Source: Pelagibius sp. (GTDB lineage: Bacteria > Pseudomonadota > Alphaproteobacteria > Kiloniellales > Kiloniellaceae). Taken from it: a stretch of 64,000 nt of DNA. Below, in pieces: positions 41,791 to 51,284 of this stretch (its first letter is position 1; every line of letters starts with the position of its first letter). The stretch is taken from assembly GCF_028281305.1 (NCBI RefSeq), contig NZ_JANQKD010000120.1, forward strand, positions 1 through 64,000, in the 5' to 3' direction. Under the pieces are notes generated by a model. It saw only the letters and a program-made list of their open reading frames with translations. It did not search any database and was not told where the DNA came from. The translations under genes were made by a program, and so were the position numbers.

Positions 41791-42458
41791 TGGCACTCAC
41801 TTCAACACCGAACGGCACCACGGTTGATAAGACCACGGTCCTGTCCAGCGGTGCGCGGGCGGGCATCGATACAGCGGACCTGAAGCCCGGCCTTGCCGAC
41901 CCGGTTCACGAGTCCCAGACGCTCTTTCGGCATCTTCTGGACGCGATGGCGCGGCCTGGACGGGCGGTCGACCTGGAGACGGCGCTGGATGCGCCGACCC
42001 CGCTGGACCCTGCGACGGCGGCTGTCGTGCTCACCCTCTGCGACTACGACACGCCGCTGTGGATCGACTGGATCGCCGATACCCCGCCGGTGCGCAGCTA
42101 TTGCCGCTTTCACTGCGGCAGCGCCCTGGTGGAGCGCCCGGACGAAGCGGCCTTCGCGCTTGTCAGCGATGCGGAGAACATGCCGCGCCTCGGCCTCTTT
42201 GCCCAGGGCATCGACCAGTATCCGGACCGCTCGGCGACCCTCGTGGTTCAGCTGCCCGACCTGGAGGGCGGACCGGAGCGGGTCCTGAAAGGACCGGGCA
42301 TCGCCACGCAGGCAGTCCTGCGGGCGGGCGGCCTTCCGGACTGGTTCTGGAACGACTGGCGTTTGAACGCCGCGCAGTTTCCGCTCGGCGTTGACATCTT
42401 TTTCACCTCGGGGCGCCGCATCGTCGGCCTGCCCCGGACCGTTCTCGTGGAGGGCTAG
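41790..42458 (+). CDS. phnH: Phosphonate C-P lyase system protein PhnH
   Basis: A 222-residue core subunit. PhnH-type features include FRHLLDAMARPGRAVDL, LTLCDYDTPLW and the C-terminal LPLGVD-like FPLGVDIFFTSGRRIVGLPRT. It dimerises within the PhnG2H2I2J2 complex. The Thr/Ser-rich first 40 residues are not conserved. It is 3 bp upstream of phnI. Confidence 0.93.
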   Translation: MALTSTPNGTTVDKTTVLSSGARAGIDTADLKPGLADPVHESQTLFRHLLDAMARPGRAVDLETALDAPTPLDPATAAVVLTLCDYDTPLWIDWIADTPPVRSYCRFHCGSALVERPDEAAFALVSDAENMPRLGLFAQGIDQYPDRSATLVVQLPDLEGGPERVLKGPGIATQAVLRAGGLPDWFWNDWRLNAAQFPLGVDIFFTSGRRIVGLPRTVLVEG

Positions 42459-42461
42459 GCC

Positions 42462-43559
42462 ATGTACGTCGCAGTCAAAGGGGGCGAGCAGGCGATCCTC
42501 AACTCTCACAAGGTGATCGCCGAGGAGCGGCGCGGCGACCCGGCAGTGCCGGAGTTGACGCTGGCGCAGGTCAAGGAACAGATGCAGCTAGCCGTCGACC
42601 GCGTGATGACCGAAGGCTCGCTCTATGACCGGGATCTGGCGGCGCTCGCCATCAAGCAGGCCCAGGGCGACCTGGTGGAGGCGATCTTCCTGCTCCGCGC
42701 CTACCGCACGACCCTGACCCGCTTCGGTGCGACGCTGCCGATCGACACCGCGAAGATGGCGGTGCGGCGCCGCATCTCAGCCGCCTATAAGGACCTGCCC
42801 GGCGGCCAGGTCCTGGGGCCGAGCTACGATTACACCCACCGCCTGCTGGACTTTGCCCTCGCGGCAGAGGAAGGGGTCGGTGCACCGCAGGTGGATATGG
42901 CGGAGGAGCCGGTGGACGAAAGCATCCCGCGCGTCACCGACATCCTCAACCACGAGGGCCTGATCGAGGAAGAGGTGGCGGCCGACGACGAGGCGCGGGT
43001 CGCGGACCTGACCCGCGAGCCCATGGAGTTCCCGGCCGAACGGGACATGCGGCTACAGAACCTGGCCCGCGGCGACGAGGGTTTTCTTCTCGCGCTCGGC
43101 TACTCGACCCAGCGCGGCTACGGGCGCAACCACCCCTTTGCCGGCGAGATCCGTTTGGGCGAGGTCGCGGTGGCGTTCGAGCCGGAGGAACTGGGCTTTC
43201 CCATCGAGATCGGCGAGATCACCGTCAGCGAATGCCAGATGATCAATCAGTTCGCCGGCTCCGCCGAGCGTCCGCCCCAGTTCACCCGGGGATACGGGCT
43301 GGCTTTCGGCCACTGCGAGCGCAAGACCATGGCGATGGCGTTGGTTGACCGGGCGCTGCGCGCGCGCGAGCTGGATGAGACCGTCGACTATCCGGCGCAG
43401 GACGAGGAATTCGTGCTGTATCACTCCGACAACGTCGAGGCTTCCGGCTTCGTGCAGCACCTGAAGCTGCCGCACTACGTCGACTTCCAGTCGGAGCTGC
43501 AGCTCATCCGCAGCCTGCGCCGGCGCCACGACGAAGAGCAGATGGAGGCCGCGGAATGA
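42462..43559 (+). CDS. phnI: Phosphonate C-P lyase nucleosidase subunit PhnI
   Basis: A 365-residue protein. In E. coli PhnI is the subunit that transfers the triphosphoribosyl group of ATP to the phosphonate in the complex with PhnGHL. The N-terminus MYVAVKGGEQAILNSHKVI, the middle ILNHEGLIEEE and the strongly conserved GYGLAFGHCERKTMAMALVDRAL are all intact. It overlaps phnJ by 4 bp (ATGA). Confidence 0.95.
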   Translation: MYVAVKGGEQAILNSHKVIAEERRGDPAVPELTLAQVKEQMQLAVDRVMTEGSLYDRDLAALAIKQAQGDLVEAIFLLRAYRTTLTRFGATLPIDTAKMAVRRRISAAYKDLPGGQVLGPSYDYTHRLLDFALAAEEGVGAPQVDMAEEPVDESIPRVTDILNHEGLIEEEVAADDEARVADLTREPMEFPAERDMRLQNLARGDEGFLLALGYSTQRGYGRNHPFAGEIRLGEVAVAFEPEELGFPIEIGEITVSECQMINQFAGSAERPPQFTRGYGLAFGHCERKTMAMALVDRALRARELDETVDYPAQDEEFVLYHSDNVEASGFVQHLKLPHYVDFQSELQLIRSLRRRHDEEQMEAAE

Positions 43560-44527
43560 CCGGCACACAGACGGCCGCGGTTGCCGAAACGGCGGCCCCG
43601 GCCGCCGCAGAGACCACAGAGGACGGCTACAACTTCGCCTATCTGGACGAGCAGACCAAGCGCATGATCCGCCGCTGCATCCTGAAAGCGGTGGCCGTGC
43701 CCGGCTATCAAGTGCCCTTCGGCGGGCGCGAGATGCCTTTGCCCTATGGCTGGGGCACCGGCGGCATGCAGGTCACCGCCAGCATCATCGGTGCCAACGA
43801 CACCCTGAAGGTCATCGACCAGGGCGCCGACGACACCACCAACGCCGTGAACATCCGCCGCTTCTTCGCCCGTACGGCTGATGTGGAAACCACCGAGACC
43901 ACGGGCGAGGCGAGCATCATTCAGACCCGCCACCGCGTGCCGGAAGACCCGATGACGGAAGACCAGATTCTGGTGCTGCAGGTGCCCCAGCCGGAGCCGC
44001 TGCGCAGCCTCGAGCCGCGGGAGATCGAGTGCCGCAAGATGCATGCCTACAAAGAGTACGGGCTGATGCAGGTCTCGCTCTACGAGGACATCGCCCGCTT
44101 CGGCGAGATCGCAACCTCCTACTCCTATCCGGTGATGGTGAACGACCGCTACCTGATGTCGCCGACGCCGATCCCCAAGTTCGACAACCCGAAACTCGAC
44201 TCCTATCCGGCCCTGCAGCTCTATGGCGCCGGGCGGGAGAAGCGGATCTACGCCATCCCGCCCTACACCAAGGTGAAGAGCCTGGATTTCGACGACCACC
44301 CCTTCCAGGTGCAGCAGTGGGAGGAGAACTGCGCCCTCTGCGGGGCCGAGGATACCTTCCTGGACGAGGTGATCCTGGATGACCGCGGCGGCAAGATGTA
44401 CGTCTGCTCCGACTCCCACTACTGTGCGCGCCGGCGGGCGGAGGGCCATAGCGGGAAACTCTCCGGCTCTGCGGCGGCGGCCTATGCCGCTGCGGTGGGG
44501 GCCGATCAGCCGGAGAAGGGAGCATGA
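43556..44527 (+). CDS. phnJ: Radical SAM C-P lyase PhnJ
   Basis: A 323-residue radical SAM enzyme that cleaves the carbon-phosphorus bond of ribose 1-phosphonate 5-phosphate, giving alkane and the cyclic ribose phosphate. Its unusual cluster motif is complete: Cys259, Cys262 and Cys284 with Cys290 (CALC, then 21 residues, C, then 5 residues, C). Cys290 corresponds to the catalytic Cys272 of E. coli and Gly50 in VPGYQVPF to its Gly32. All key residues are present, so the operon should be active. An 18-residue Ala/Thr-rich N-terminal extension is the main difference. Confidence 0.97.
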   Translation: MTGTQTAAVAETAAPAAAETTEDGYNFAYLDEQTKRMIRRCILKAVAVPGYQVPFGGREMPLPYGWGTGGMQVTASIIGANDTLKVIDQGADDTTNAVNIRRFFARTADVETTETTGEASIIQTRHRVPEDPMTEDQILVLQVPQPEPLRSLEPREIECRKMHAYKEYGLMQVSLYEDIARFGEIATSYSYPVMVNDRYLMSPTPIPKFDNPKLDSYPALQLYGAGREKRIYAIPPYTKVKSLDFDDHPFQVQQWEENCALCGAEDTFLDEVILDDRGGKMYVCSDSHYCARRRAEGHSGKLSGSAAAAYAAAVGADQPEKGA

Positions 44528-45303
44528 ACGCCATGTCGCCCCTGCTGCGGGTGCACAACCTTTCGCACGCCTTCGGTTCGCTGCTGGCCTGCTCCGATGT
44601 CAGTTTCGAGCTCCACAGCGGCGAGGTGCTGGGCGTGGTCGGGGAGTCCGGCTCCGGCAAGACGACCCTGCTCAACTGCCTTTCAGCGCGTCTGGTTCCC
44701 ACCAACGGCATCGTCGAGTACGACCTGCGCGACCGCGGCCTCACCGACATCTACAGCCTGTCGGAACCGGAACGCCGCTTTCTGCTGCGCACGGACTGGG
44801 GCGTGGTGATGCAGAACCCGCGGGATGGCCTGCGCATGAGCATCAGCGCCGGCGGCAACGTCGGCGAGCGGCTGATGGCGGTCGGCGCGCGGCACTACGG
44901 TGAGATTCGCGGCACGGCCGAGGAGTGGCTGGAGAAGGTCGAGATGGATCTAGGCCGCATCGACGATGCGCCCAAGCACTTCTCCGGCGGCATGCAGCAG
45001 CGTCTGCAGATCGCGCGCAACCTGGTCACCAAACCGCGCCTTGTCTTCATGGACGAGCCCACCGGCGGCCTCGACGTTTCCGTGCAGGCGCGCCTGCTCG
45101 ATCTTTTGCGTGGACTTGTCCGCGAACTGAAACTTTCCGCCATTATTGTCACTCACGATCTGGCGGTGGCGCGCTTGCTGGCCGACCGCCTGATGGTGAT
45201 GAAGGACGGCAAGGTGGTGGAGACAGGGTTGACCGACCAGGTCCTGGACGACCCGCATCATCCCTATACCCAGCTTCTGGTCTCCTCCGTGTTACAGGTA
45301 TGA
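44524..45303 (+). CDS. phnK: Phosphonate C-P lyase ABC protein PhnK
   Basis: A 259-residue ABC ATPase that binds the C-P lyase core rather than a membrane transporter. Walker A is GESGSGKT (40-47), the signature [10 protein letters not shown], Walker [13 protein letters not shown] and the H-loop VTHD. The PhnK-specific insert [27 protein letters not shown] is present. Overlaps phnJ (ATGA) and phnL (ATGA). Confidence 0.94.
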   Translation: MNAMSPLLRVHNLSHAFGSLLACSDVSFELHSGEVLGVVGESGSGKTTLLNCLSARLVPTNGIVEYDLRDRGLTDIYSLSEPERRFLLRTDWGVVMQNPRDGLRMSISAGGNVGERLMAVGARHYGEIRGTAEEWLEKVEMDLGRIDDAPKHFSGGMQQRLQIARNLVTKPRLVFMDEPTGGLDVSVQARLLDLLRGLVRELKLSAIIVTHDLAVARLLADRLMVMKDGKVVETGLTDQVLDDPHHPYTQLLVSSVLQV

Positions 45304-46061
45304 TCATGAACGACCCTCAGAGACCATCGGTCCAAGCGTCCGAGACGTCCCAGACGGAAGAGCGGCTCCCGGTGATCCGCGTCGAAGACCTCGGCAAGAC
45401 CTTCACCCTGCATGTCCAGGGCGGCGCCCGTATCCCGGTGTTCTCCGGCCTCAGCCTCCAGGTTGCGGCCGGCGAATGCGTTGCGCTGTTCGGGCCTTCG
45501 GGGACCGGCAAGTCGACCCTGCTGCGCTCGCTCTACGCAAACTACAAGCCGGGCCAGGGCCATATCTGGCTGCGCCACGGTGAAGACTGGGTCGACATGG
45601 CGACCGCCGCCCCGCACCGGGTGCTGGCGGTACGGCGGGAGACCCTGGGCTACGTCAGCCAGTTCCTGCGGGTCATTCCGCGCATTCCGGCGCGCGACAT
45701 CGTCGCCGAGCCGCTGCACGCCCTGGGGAGCGACCTGGCGGCCGCGCGGCAGAAGGCGGAAGGCCTGCTGGCCCGGCTCAACATCCCCAAGGCGATGTGG
45801 GATCTGGCGCCGGCCACCTTCTCCGGCGGCGAGCAGCAGCGGGTGAACATCGCCCGCGGCTTTGCGGTCGACTATCCGATCCTGCTGCTCGACGAGCCGA
45901 CCGCCTCGCTCGATGCCGGCAACCGCGCCGTGGTCATCGACCTGATCCGGGAGGCCAAGGCCCGTGGGGCCGCCGTGGTCGGCATCTTCCACGACGACGA
46001 GGTGCGTGCTGCAGTGGCCGACAAGATCTTCGACGTCCAGACGGGAGCACTTGCGGCATGA
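45300..46061 (+). CDS. phnL: Phosphonate C-P lyase ABC protein PhnL
   Basis: A 253-residue ABC ATPase, second of the PhnK/PhnL pair. Walker A is GPSGTGKS, the PhnL-type middle [24 protein letters not shown], signature [14 protein letters not shown], Walker [13 protein letters not shown] and H-loop GIFHDD. I use the ATG at 45300 (overlap with the phnK stop); an ATG at 45306 is equally possible. It overlaps phnM1 by 4 bp. Confidence 0.93.
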   Translation: MIMNDPQRPSVQASETSQTEERLPVIRVEDLGKTFTLHVQGGARIPVFSGLSLQVAAGECVALFGPSGTGKSTLLRSLYANYKPGQGHIWLRHGEDWVDMATAAPHRVLAVRRETLGYVSQFLRVIPRIPARDIVAEPLHALGSDLAAARQKAEGLLARLNIPKAMWDLAPATFSGGEQQRVNIARGFAVDYPILLLDEPTASLDAGNRAVVIDLIREAKARGAAVVGIFHDDEVRAAVADKIFDVQTGALAA

Positions 46062-47203
46062 CGGCGGAGAAGGTTTTTTCCAACGCCCGCCTGGTGCTGG
46101 AGGACGAGGTCGTGCACGGCAGCCTTGCCGTGAGGGATGGGCGGATCAGCGATATCAGCGCCGGCGGCACCGCTGTGCCGGGTGCCGAAGACCTGGACGG
46201 CGACTTTCTGCTGCCCGGCCTCATCGATCTGCACACCGACCACTTCGAGAAGCACGTTCTGCCGAGACCGGGCACGCGCTGGAATGCGGTCACCGCGGTC
46301 ATGGCCCATGACGCGCAGATGGCTGCCGCCGGCATCACCACCGCCTACGACTGCATCTGCGTCGGGGTGAGCATCCGCAATCCGGAGCGCGTGGAGATCC
46401 TCGCGCCGATGATCGAGGCGGTGACCCAGGCCGGGGCGCAGGAGATGCTGCGCGCCGATCACATCATTCATCTGCGCTGCGAGGTGACCGACGAAAGGGT
46501 TGTGGACCTCTTCGACTCCGTGGCCGACCAGGCTGCGGTCGGCATGATGTCGCTGATGGACCATGCCCCCGGGCACCGCCAGTACCCGGATGTCCAGCGC
46601 TTTCGCGAGCGCACCATGAAGAACCAGAAGATGACCGAGGCGGAGGCCGATGCCCACATCGACCGCCTGCTCGCCGCGCTGCAGACCGTGGCGCCGAAAA
46701 ACCGCGCCGAACTGGCCGCGCGCGGCCGGGAACGCGGGCTGGCGGTCGCCAGCCACGACGACGAGACGCTGGCGCATGTGGAAGAGGCCGCGGGCCTGGG
46801 GATCACGGTTTCCGAGTTCCCCACCACCGCCGCGGCGGCGCGGCACGCCCGCGACCACGGCATGCATGTCGTCATGGGCGCGCCCAACCTGATCCGCGGC
46901 GGCTCCCACTCCGGCAATGTCTCCGCCGGGGAGCTGGCGGCGGAGGGCCTGCTGGACAACCTGGCCTCCGACTACGTGCCGGCGGCCATGCTGCAGGCCG
47001 CCTTTCGCCTGACCCGGGGGCCGCACGACCTGGCGCTGCCGCCGGCCGTGGCCAAGGTGACCAGCAATCCGGCACAGGCCGCTGGCCTGGCGGATCGCGG
47101 GCGCCTCTCCCCGGGGCTGAAGGCGGATCTGCTGAGGGTTGCCATGATTGACGACAGGCCTCATGTTCGCACGGTCTTTCGCGACGGAAAGCGGGTAATG
47201 TAA
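46058..47203 (+). CDS. phnM: Alpha-D-ribose 1-methylphosphonate 5-triphosphate diphosphatase, first copy
   Basis: A 381-residue amidohydrolase-superfamily enzyme that removes pyrophosphate from the ribosyl phosphonate triphosphate before C-P cleavage. Metal ligands are in [12 protein letters not shown] (His59, His62), HLRCEVTD and [21 protein letters not shown] and [20 protein letters not shown] are typical. It is followed at once by a second phnM (TAATG overlap). This copy has the longer helical insert of standard PhnM ([18 protein letters not shown]). Confidence 0.93.
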   Translation: MTAEKVFSNARLVLEDEVVHGSLAVRDGRISDISAGGTAVPGAEDLDGDFLLPGLIDLHTDHFEKHVLPRPGTRWNAVTAVMAHDAQMAAAGITTAYDCICVGVSIRNPERVEILAPMIEAVTQAGAQEMLRADHIIHLRCEVTDERVVDLFDSVADQAAVGMMSLMDHAPGHRQYPDVQRFRERTMKNQKMTEAEADAHIDRLLAALQTVAPKNRAELAARGRERGLAVASHDDETLAHVEEAAGLGITVSEFPTTAAAARHARDHGMHVVMGAPNLIRGGSHSGNVSAGELAAEGLLDNLASDYVPAAMLQAAFRLTRGPHDLALPPAVAKVTSNPAQAAGLADRGRLSPGLKADLLRVAMIDDRPHVRTVFRDGKRVM

Positions 47204-48396
47204 TGCTGCAGGACCATCTTCTCGAGGAACACGCAGGCCCGGCCGCGGAGGCGGAACCGACGTTGGTGCTGGCCAACGCCCAGGTGGTGACGGCGGCGGA
47301 CAGCTTCCGCGGGGCCGTCACCCTGCAGGCCGGCAGGATCGCCGAGGTGGCGGACGGCGGCGCAGTGCCCTCGGGCGCCATCGATTGCCAGGGCGAATTG
47401 TTGTTGCCCGGGCTCGTCGACCTCCACACCGACCACTGCGAGCGCCACGCGGTGCCGCGCCCGGGCGTCCAGTGGGACCCGCTGGAGGCCGCCATCGCCC
47501 ATGACGCCCAGGTTGCCGCCGCCGGCATCACCACGGTCTTCGATTCCCTGGTGGTCGGCCTGCGCGATGCCGACCAGACGCGCCGCGACCTGCTCGGCCA
47601 GATCATGGCGGCGGTGGAAAAGGGAGAGACCCTCGGCCTCTTTCGCAGCCAGCACTTCCTGCATCTGCGCTGCGAAGTGACCGACCCGACCCTGCTGGAC
47701 CAGGTGGAACCCCACATGGACCACCCGCTGCTGCGGCTGGTCTCGGTCATGGAGCACACGGTCGGCCAGCGCCAGTTCCCCGATGCGGAGAAGTACCGGG
47801 AGATCCTGATCAAGCTGTTCCACGTGCCGCCGCAGCAGGTGGACGAGCGCTTCCGCCGCGATGCCGAGGCCTCGCGCACCTTCGCGCCCACCTACCGCGC
47901 CGCCATCTGCCGCATGGCGCACGCGCGGGGCATTCCGGTTGCCGCCCACGACGACGAGACCCTGGAGCACGTGGAAGAAGCCGCCCACCTGGGCATGGCG
48001 CTCTCGGAGTTCCCCACCACCCTGGTCGCTGCCGAGGCGGCACGGGAATGCGGCATGGCCACCATCATGGGGGCGCCCAATGTCGTGAAAGGCGGCTCCC
48101 AGACCGGCAATGTCTCGGCCGTCGCGCTGGTGAAGGCCGGGCTGCTCGACATCCTCGCCTCCGACTACGTGCCGGTCTCCATGCTCTCGGCGACCCTGCG
48201 TCTGACCGAGGATGACATCGGTCTTTCTCTGCCCCAGGCGGTGAAGATGGCGAGCCTCGCCCCGGCCAAAGCGGCCGGTCTGGACGACCGCGGCGAGATT
48301 GCCGTCGGCAAGCGCGCCGACCTGCTGCGCGTGCGCCTGGTGGAGGGGCACCCGGTGGTCCGCACGGTCTACGCCGCGGGCGACCGGGTGGCGTAA
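47203..48396 (+). CDS. phnM: PhnM-family diphosphatase, second copy in tandem
   Basis: A 397-residue paralogue of the preceding gene. The same ligand motifs are kept ([27 protein letters not shown]), with ATIMGAPNVVKGGSQTGNVSA near the end. The middle differs: a DEKYRE-like FPDAEKYREILIKLFHVPPQ stretch replaces the usual insert, so the substrate may be different (another alkyl chain, or another intermediate of the path). It ends the operon; no phnN, phnP or phnO follows. All catalytic positions look intact, so it is not a decaying copy. Confidence 0.9.
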   Translation: MLQDHLLEEHAGPAAEAEPTLVLANAQVVTAADSFRGAVTLQAGRIAEVADGGAVPSGAIDCQGELLLPGLVDLHTDHCERHAVPRPGVQWDPLEAAIAHDAQVAAAGITTVFDSLVVGLRDADQTRRDLLGQIMAAVEKGETLGLFRSQHFLHLRCEVTDPTLLDQVEPHMDHPLLRLVSVMEHTVGQRQFPDAEKYREILIKLFHVPPQQVDERFRRDAEASRTFAPTYRAAICRMAHARGIPVAAHDDETLEHVEEAAHLGMALSEFPTTLVAAEAARECGMATIMGAPNVVKGGSQTGNVSAVALVKAGLLDILASDYVPVSMLSATLRLTEDDIGLSLPQAVKMASLAPAKAAGLDDRGEIAVGKRADLLRVRLVEGHPVVRTVYAAGDRVA

Positions 48397-48407
48397 AGCC
48401 GCCGTTA

Positions 48408-48956
48408 TCAGTGCTCTGAGGCCGCTTGGCCGCGCGTCATCGCGAAGACGTCCTCGGTGCAGGGTTCGCCCTGAAACACCACCTGCTGCGTCCGGATCTT
48501 CTCCATCCCCAGCCGCTCCATCAGGCGCAGAGAGGACAGGTTGCGGGTGTCGGTGATGCCGACGATGCGCTCGACCGCGGTCTGGGCAAAGACCAGGCGC
48601 AGCGCCGCCGTCACCGCTTCGTGCGCGAAGCCCTGGCCTTGTGCGCTGAGCGCCAGGGTAAAGCCGATCTCGGCCTCGCGGGCGTCTTCGGCGACGCAGA
48701 GACCGATGTCGCCGATCAGCCTGTCGTCTGACGCCAGCGCGATGGCGATCTGGTCCCAGCGGCCGGGCTGCAGCAGCGCGGCGCTGTTCACGTCGGCCAG
48801 AAAGGCACGGGCCTCGGCATCGCTCATCGCCTGCCAGCCCTGGAAGCGGCCGACTGCCGGATCGCAGCGATAGGCTTGGAAGGCGGCAAGGTCGCCCGGG
48901 CACAGCCGGCGCAGGACGATGCGCTTGTGTGCAGAAGGAAGAGGCTCTTTGGGCAT
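48408..48956 (-). CDS. GNAT-family acetyltransferase (RimJ/RimL type)
   Basis: A 182-residue N-acetyltransferase. The core IVLRRLCPGDLAAFQAYRCDP is followed by AEIGFTLALSAQGQGFAHEAV, the acetyl-CoA loop, and ITDTRNLSSLRLMERLGMEK. RimJ/RimL-type enzymes modify protein N-termini or small molecules. It is convergent with the phn operon (12 bp), so it is not part of it. I start at 48956; an ATG at 49016 would add 20 residues. Confidence 0.8.
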   Translation of the reverse strand: MPKEPLPSAHKRIVLRRLCPGDLAAFQAYRCDPAVGRFQGWQAMSDAEARAFLADVNSAALLQPGRWDQIAIALASDDRLIGDIGLCVAEDAREAEIGFTLALSAQGQGFAHEAVTAALRLVFAQTAVERIVGITDTRNLSSLRLMERLGMEKIRTQQVVFQGEPCTEDVFAMTRGQAASEH

Positions 48957-49209
48957 GGGTCTCTCTCGTCGCGGCACTTTTCTTGAGGGAGTGGACGAAA
49001 GCTTGGAGGTGTCCATAGGGCGTCGGCGGATTCCAGCTTCGATGAGGCCGCCCTGAAACACAAGCCGCGCCGGCTCTGCAACCGCATAGGCACCGTTGAC
49101 ACAGCTCCGCTCTTGCGCGGGGCGGCGGCCTGACGGACCATGATGCCTGTGGGGAGTTTTGCCGCAGCGGCCGCGGCCGTATGTGGCGGACAACAAGGGG
49201 TAAGCCGAA

Positions 49210-50262
49210 GTGTTCGGGATGCTGCGGGCCGTTCAGCGGGGCCTGGCCGGGTTCGTGCTTTCTGGTGCTGTCGCCCTGGTCGCCGGGCCGGCGCTGAGTC
49301 CGAGTTCAGCCTGGGCCGCCGAGCCCTGTCTGGGCGGGCCGGACTGCTGGGCGTTGTTTCCCCTTGGGGGCGGCTTGCAGCTTCCGCTATACACCAGCCA
49401 TGCCCTGGACGAAGCGGCGCCTGAGATCCGCCGCGCCGTCGTCGTTGTGCACGGCATCAGGCGCAATGCGCACCAGTACTTTGCAATGATCACGGCGGCT
49501 GCGGGTATCGAGGGGGAGCGCACGCGGACCCTTGTCGTTGCCCCCGGCTTTTCCATCGAAAGCGATGACCGGCCGCACCGCCGCACCGGCGAGGTCTACT
49601 GGGCAGGAAACCGCAACTGGCGGCACGGCGATGCCTCCGTCAGTCTACCGCGGGGGCGCATGAGTTCCTTTGGCGCGGTCGAGCGGCTGCTGTCTCATCT
49701 CGGTGACCGCAGCCTGTTTCCGAATCTTGACAAGATCACCCTGGCGGGCCACTCCGCTGGCGGACAGTTCGTCCAGCGCTTCGCGGTGGGGCATGCGCCG
49801 CTGGCCGCTCTGTCCTCGGTCAGGCTGCGCTACGTCGTCGCCAACCCCGGCACCTATCTCTACCTGGGGCCGGAGCGGCCCGGGCCGGACTTCGACGGCG
49901 ACTTCGGTGTGCCGTCGGCGGCGGACTGCGCCAAGTACGACCGCTACCAGTATGGGCTCGGTCAGTTGAACGGCTTCATGGCGCGCGCGGGCAAGGATAT
50001 CCTGAGGGCGCGGGCACGGGACCGCGATGTGGTCCTGCTCCTGGGGCGCAACGACAGCGACCCCGACCACGAAACCCTGAACCGCAAGTGCGCCGCGGCT
50101 TTACAGGGCCGTCACCGCCTGGAGCGCGGCCGGCTGTTCAAGGCCCATCTTGACCGCCTCTTCGGCCGCCACGGCACGCGGATCGTCGAGGTTCCGGGCG
50201 TTGGCCACGAAGGCGCGGAAATGTTTGCCGCACCGGCCGGGCGCGAGGCAGTATTCTTCTAG
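49210..50262 (+). CDS. Exported alpha/beta hydrolase
   Basis: A 350-residue protein with a signal peptide (hydrophobic 13-28, cleavage near AWA-AE). The alpha/beta-hydrolase fold shows VVVVHGIRRNAHQYF with the oxyanion HG at 81-82, nucleophile Ser182 in LAGHSAGGQ, and His in VPGVGHEGAEMF near 335. The acid is probably in LLLGRNDSDPDHE. Expected in the periplasm or outside the cell; substrate unknown. The start is GTG at 49210 or ATG at 49219. Confidence 0.8.
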   Translation: MFGMLRAVQRGLAGFVLSGAVALVAGPALSPSSAWAAEPCLGGPDCWALFPLGGGLQLPLYTSHALDEAAPEIRRAVVVVHGIRRNAHQYFAMITAAAGIEGERTRTLVVAPGFSIESDDRPHRRTGEVYWAGNRNWRHGDASVSLPRGRMSSFGAVERLLSHLGDRSLFPNLDKITLAGHSAGGQFVQRFAVGHAPLAALSSVRLRYVVANPGTYLYLGPERPGPDFDGDFGVPSAADCAKYDRYQYGLGQLNGFMARAGKDILRARARDRDVVLLLGRNDSDPDHETLNRKCAAALQGRHRLERGRLFKAHLDRLFGRHGTRIVEVPGVGHEGAEMFAAPAGREAVFF

Positions 50263-50314
50263 AAGCGACTCCGCTGTTTCATTCGCATTCGAACACCAGC
50301 CGATACGACAGGAC

Positions 50315-50797
50315 ATGATCATTCGCGAAGACGATCTGCGTGGGCACGAGATCGCAGCACTTCTGACGGCGCATCTGGACGTGATGGCCGAGCACTCGCC
50401 GCCAGAGAGCCGCCACGCCCTTGATCTGGAGGGTTTGCGGGTGCCGGAGGTCACCTTCTGGACTGCCTGGGAGGATGCGCAGCTGCTGGGCTGTGCGGCC
50501 TTGAAGGAACTCTCGCCCGAGCATGGCGAAGTGAAGTCCATGCACACCGCGCAGGCCGCGCGCGGCAAGGGGGTGGCCCGGCGGCTGTTGGAACACCTGA
50601 TCGCGGCGGCCCGGCAGCGCGGCTACCGGCGGCTCAGTCTGGAGACCGGCAGCATGGAGGGCTTCGCCCCGGCGCGGGCGCTCTACAGCGGCTTCGGCTT
50701 CGAATACTGTCCGCCCTTCGCCGACTATCACCTGGATCCCCACAGCGTCTTCATGACCCTGGCGTTGCCGGAGGCGGCAGGGCTCGAGCGGCCCTGA
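50315..50797 (+). CDS. GNAT-family acetyltransferase
   Basis: A 160-residue acetyltransferase: IIREDDLRGHEIAALL start, KSMHTAQAARGKGVARRLLEHLI as the acetyl-CoA binding motif (R-G-K-G-V-A), and SLETGSMEGFAPARALYSGFGF. Similar to small YsnE/PaiA-type enzymes. It lies between the two phosphonate operons but shows no specific likeness to the aminoalkylphosphonate acetyltransferase PhnO. CAGGAC precedes the ATG. Confidence 0.82.
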   Translation: MIIREDDLRGHEIAALLTAHLDVMAEHSPPESRHALDLEGLRVPEVTFWTAWEDAQLLGCAALKELSPEHGEVKSMHTAQAARGKGVARRLLEHLIAAARQRGYRRLSLETGSMEGFAPARALYSGFGFEYCPPFADYHLDPHSVFMTLALPEAAGLERP

Positions 50798-50804
50798 TCC
50801 GCGT

Positions 50805-51194
50805 TCAGACCGTCAGCAGCTTTTCGTTCATGCGCCTGACTCGCGCCGCCATGGTGCGCATGACGTCGAGGGCGAAGTAGGGGGTCTCGTGGACGAGGAA
50901 AAGGAAACTGCGTTCGGCGACCGGGACGACCTCGCAGGGCTCCAGTGCGACCACGGTGGCGCTGCGCGGCGCACCGTCGACGAGGCCCATCTCGCCAAAG
51001 AAGCCGCCGGCATTGATCTCCTCGATGGTCGCCCCATTGATCACGATGGCGGCGCGGCCCGACTGCAGCACGAACATCTCCGTGCCGACCGACCCCTGTT
51101 CGATGATGTGCTGGCCTGCGTCGAACCGTAGGACCTTGACCCCTATGCTGGTGAGCATGGTCAGGTCCATGTCCCTGTGCTCCGGGAATTCCAT
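50805..51194 (-). CDS. Single-domain cyclic-nucleotide-binding protein
   Basis: A 129-residue protein made only of a Crp-like cyclic-nucleotide-binding domain. The phosphate-binding cassette GGFFGEMGLVDGAPRSATVVA has the Glu, Arg and Ser expected for binding a cyclic nucleotide. The C-terminal helix ends at MNEKLLTV and there is no DNA-binding domain, kinase or channel attached. It may act through a partner protein. AGGAGGGGGCAACGCC precedes the ATG at 51194. Confidence 0.83.
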   Translation of the reverse strand: MEFPEHRDMDLTMLTSIGVKVLRFDAGQHIIEQGSVGTEMFVLQSGRAAIVINGATIEEINAGGFFGEMGLVDGAPRSATVVALEPCEVVPVAERSFLFLVHETPYFALDVMRTMAARVRRMNEKLLTV

Positions 51195-51284
51195 GGCGTT
51201 GCCCCCTCCTGATCGCGGCCGCCGCACCATGCATGATTTGCATGACGATTTTGTTGCGGCGCATTGATTTGCTTTGGATGGATG

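Noticed and set aside
50315..50797. phnO (aminoalkylphosphonate acetyltransferase)
   Set aside because: The gene is a generic GNAT, lies outside the phn operon and shows no PhnO-specific pattern.
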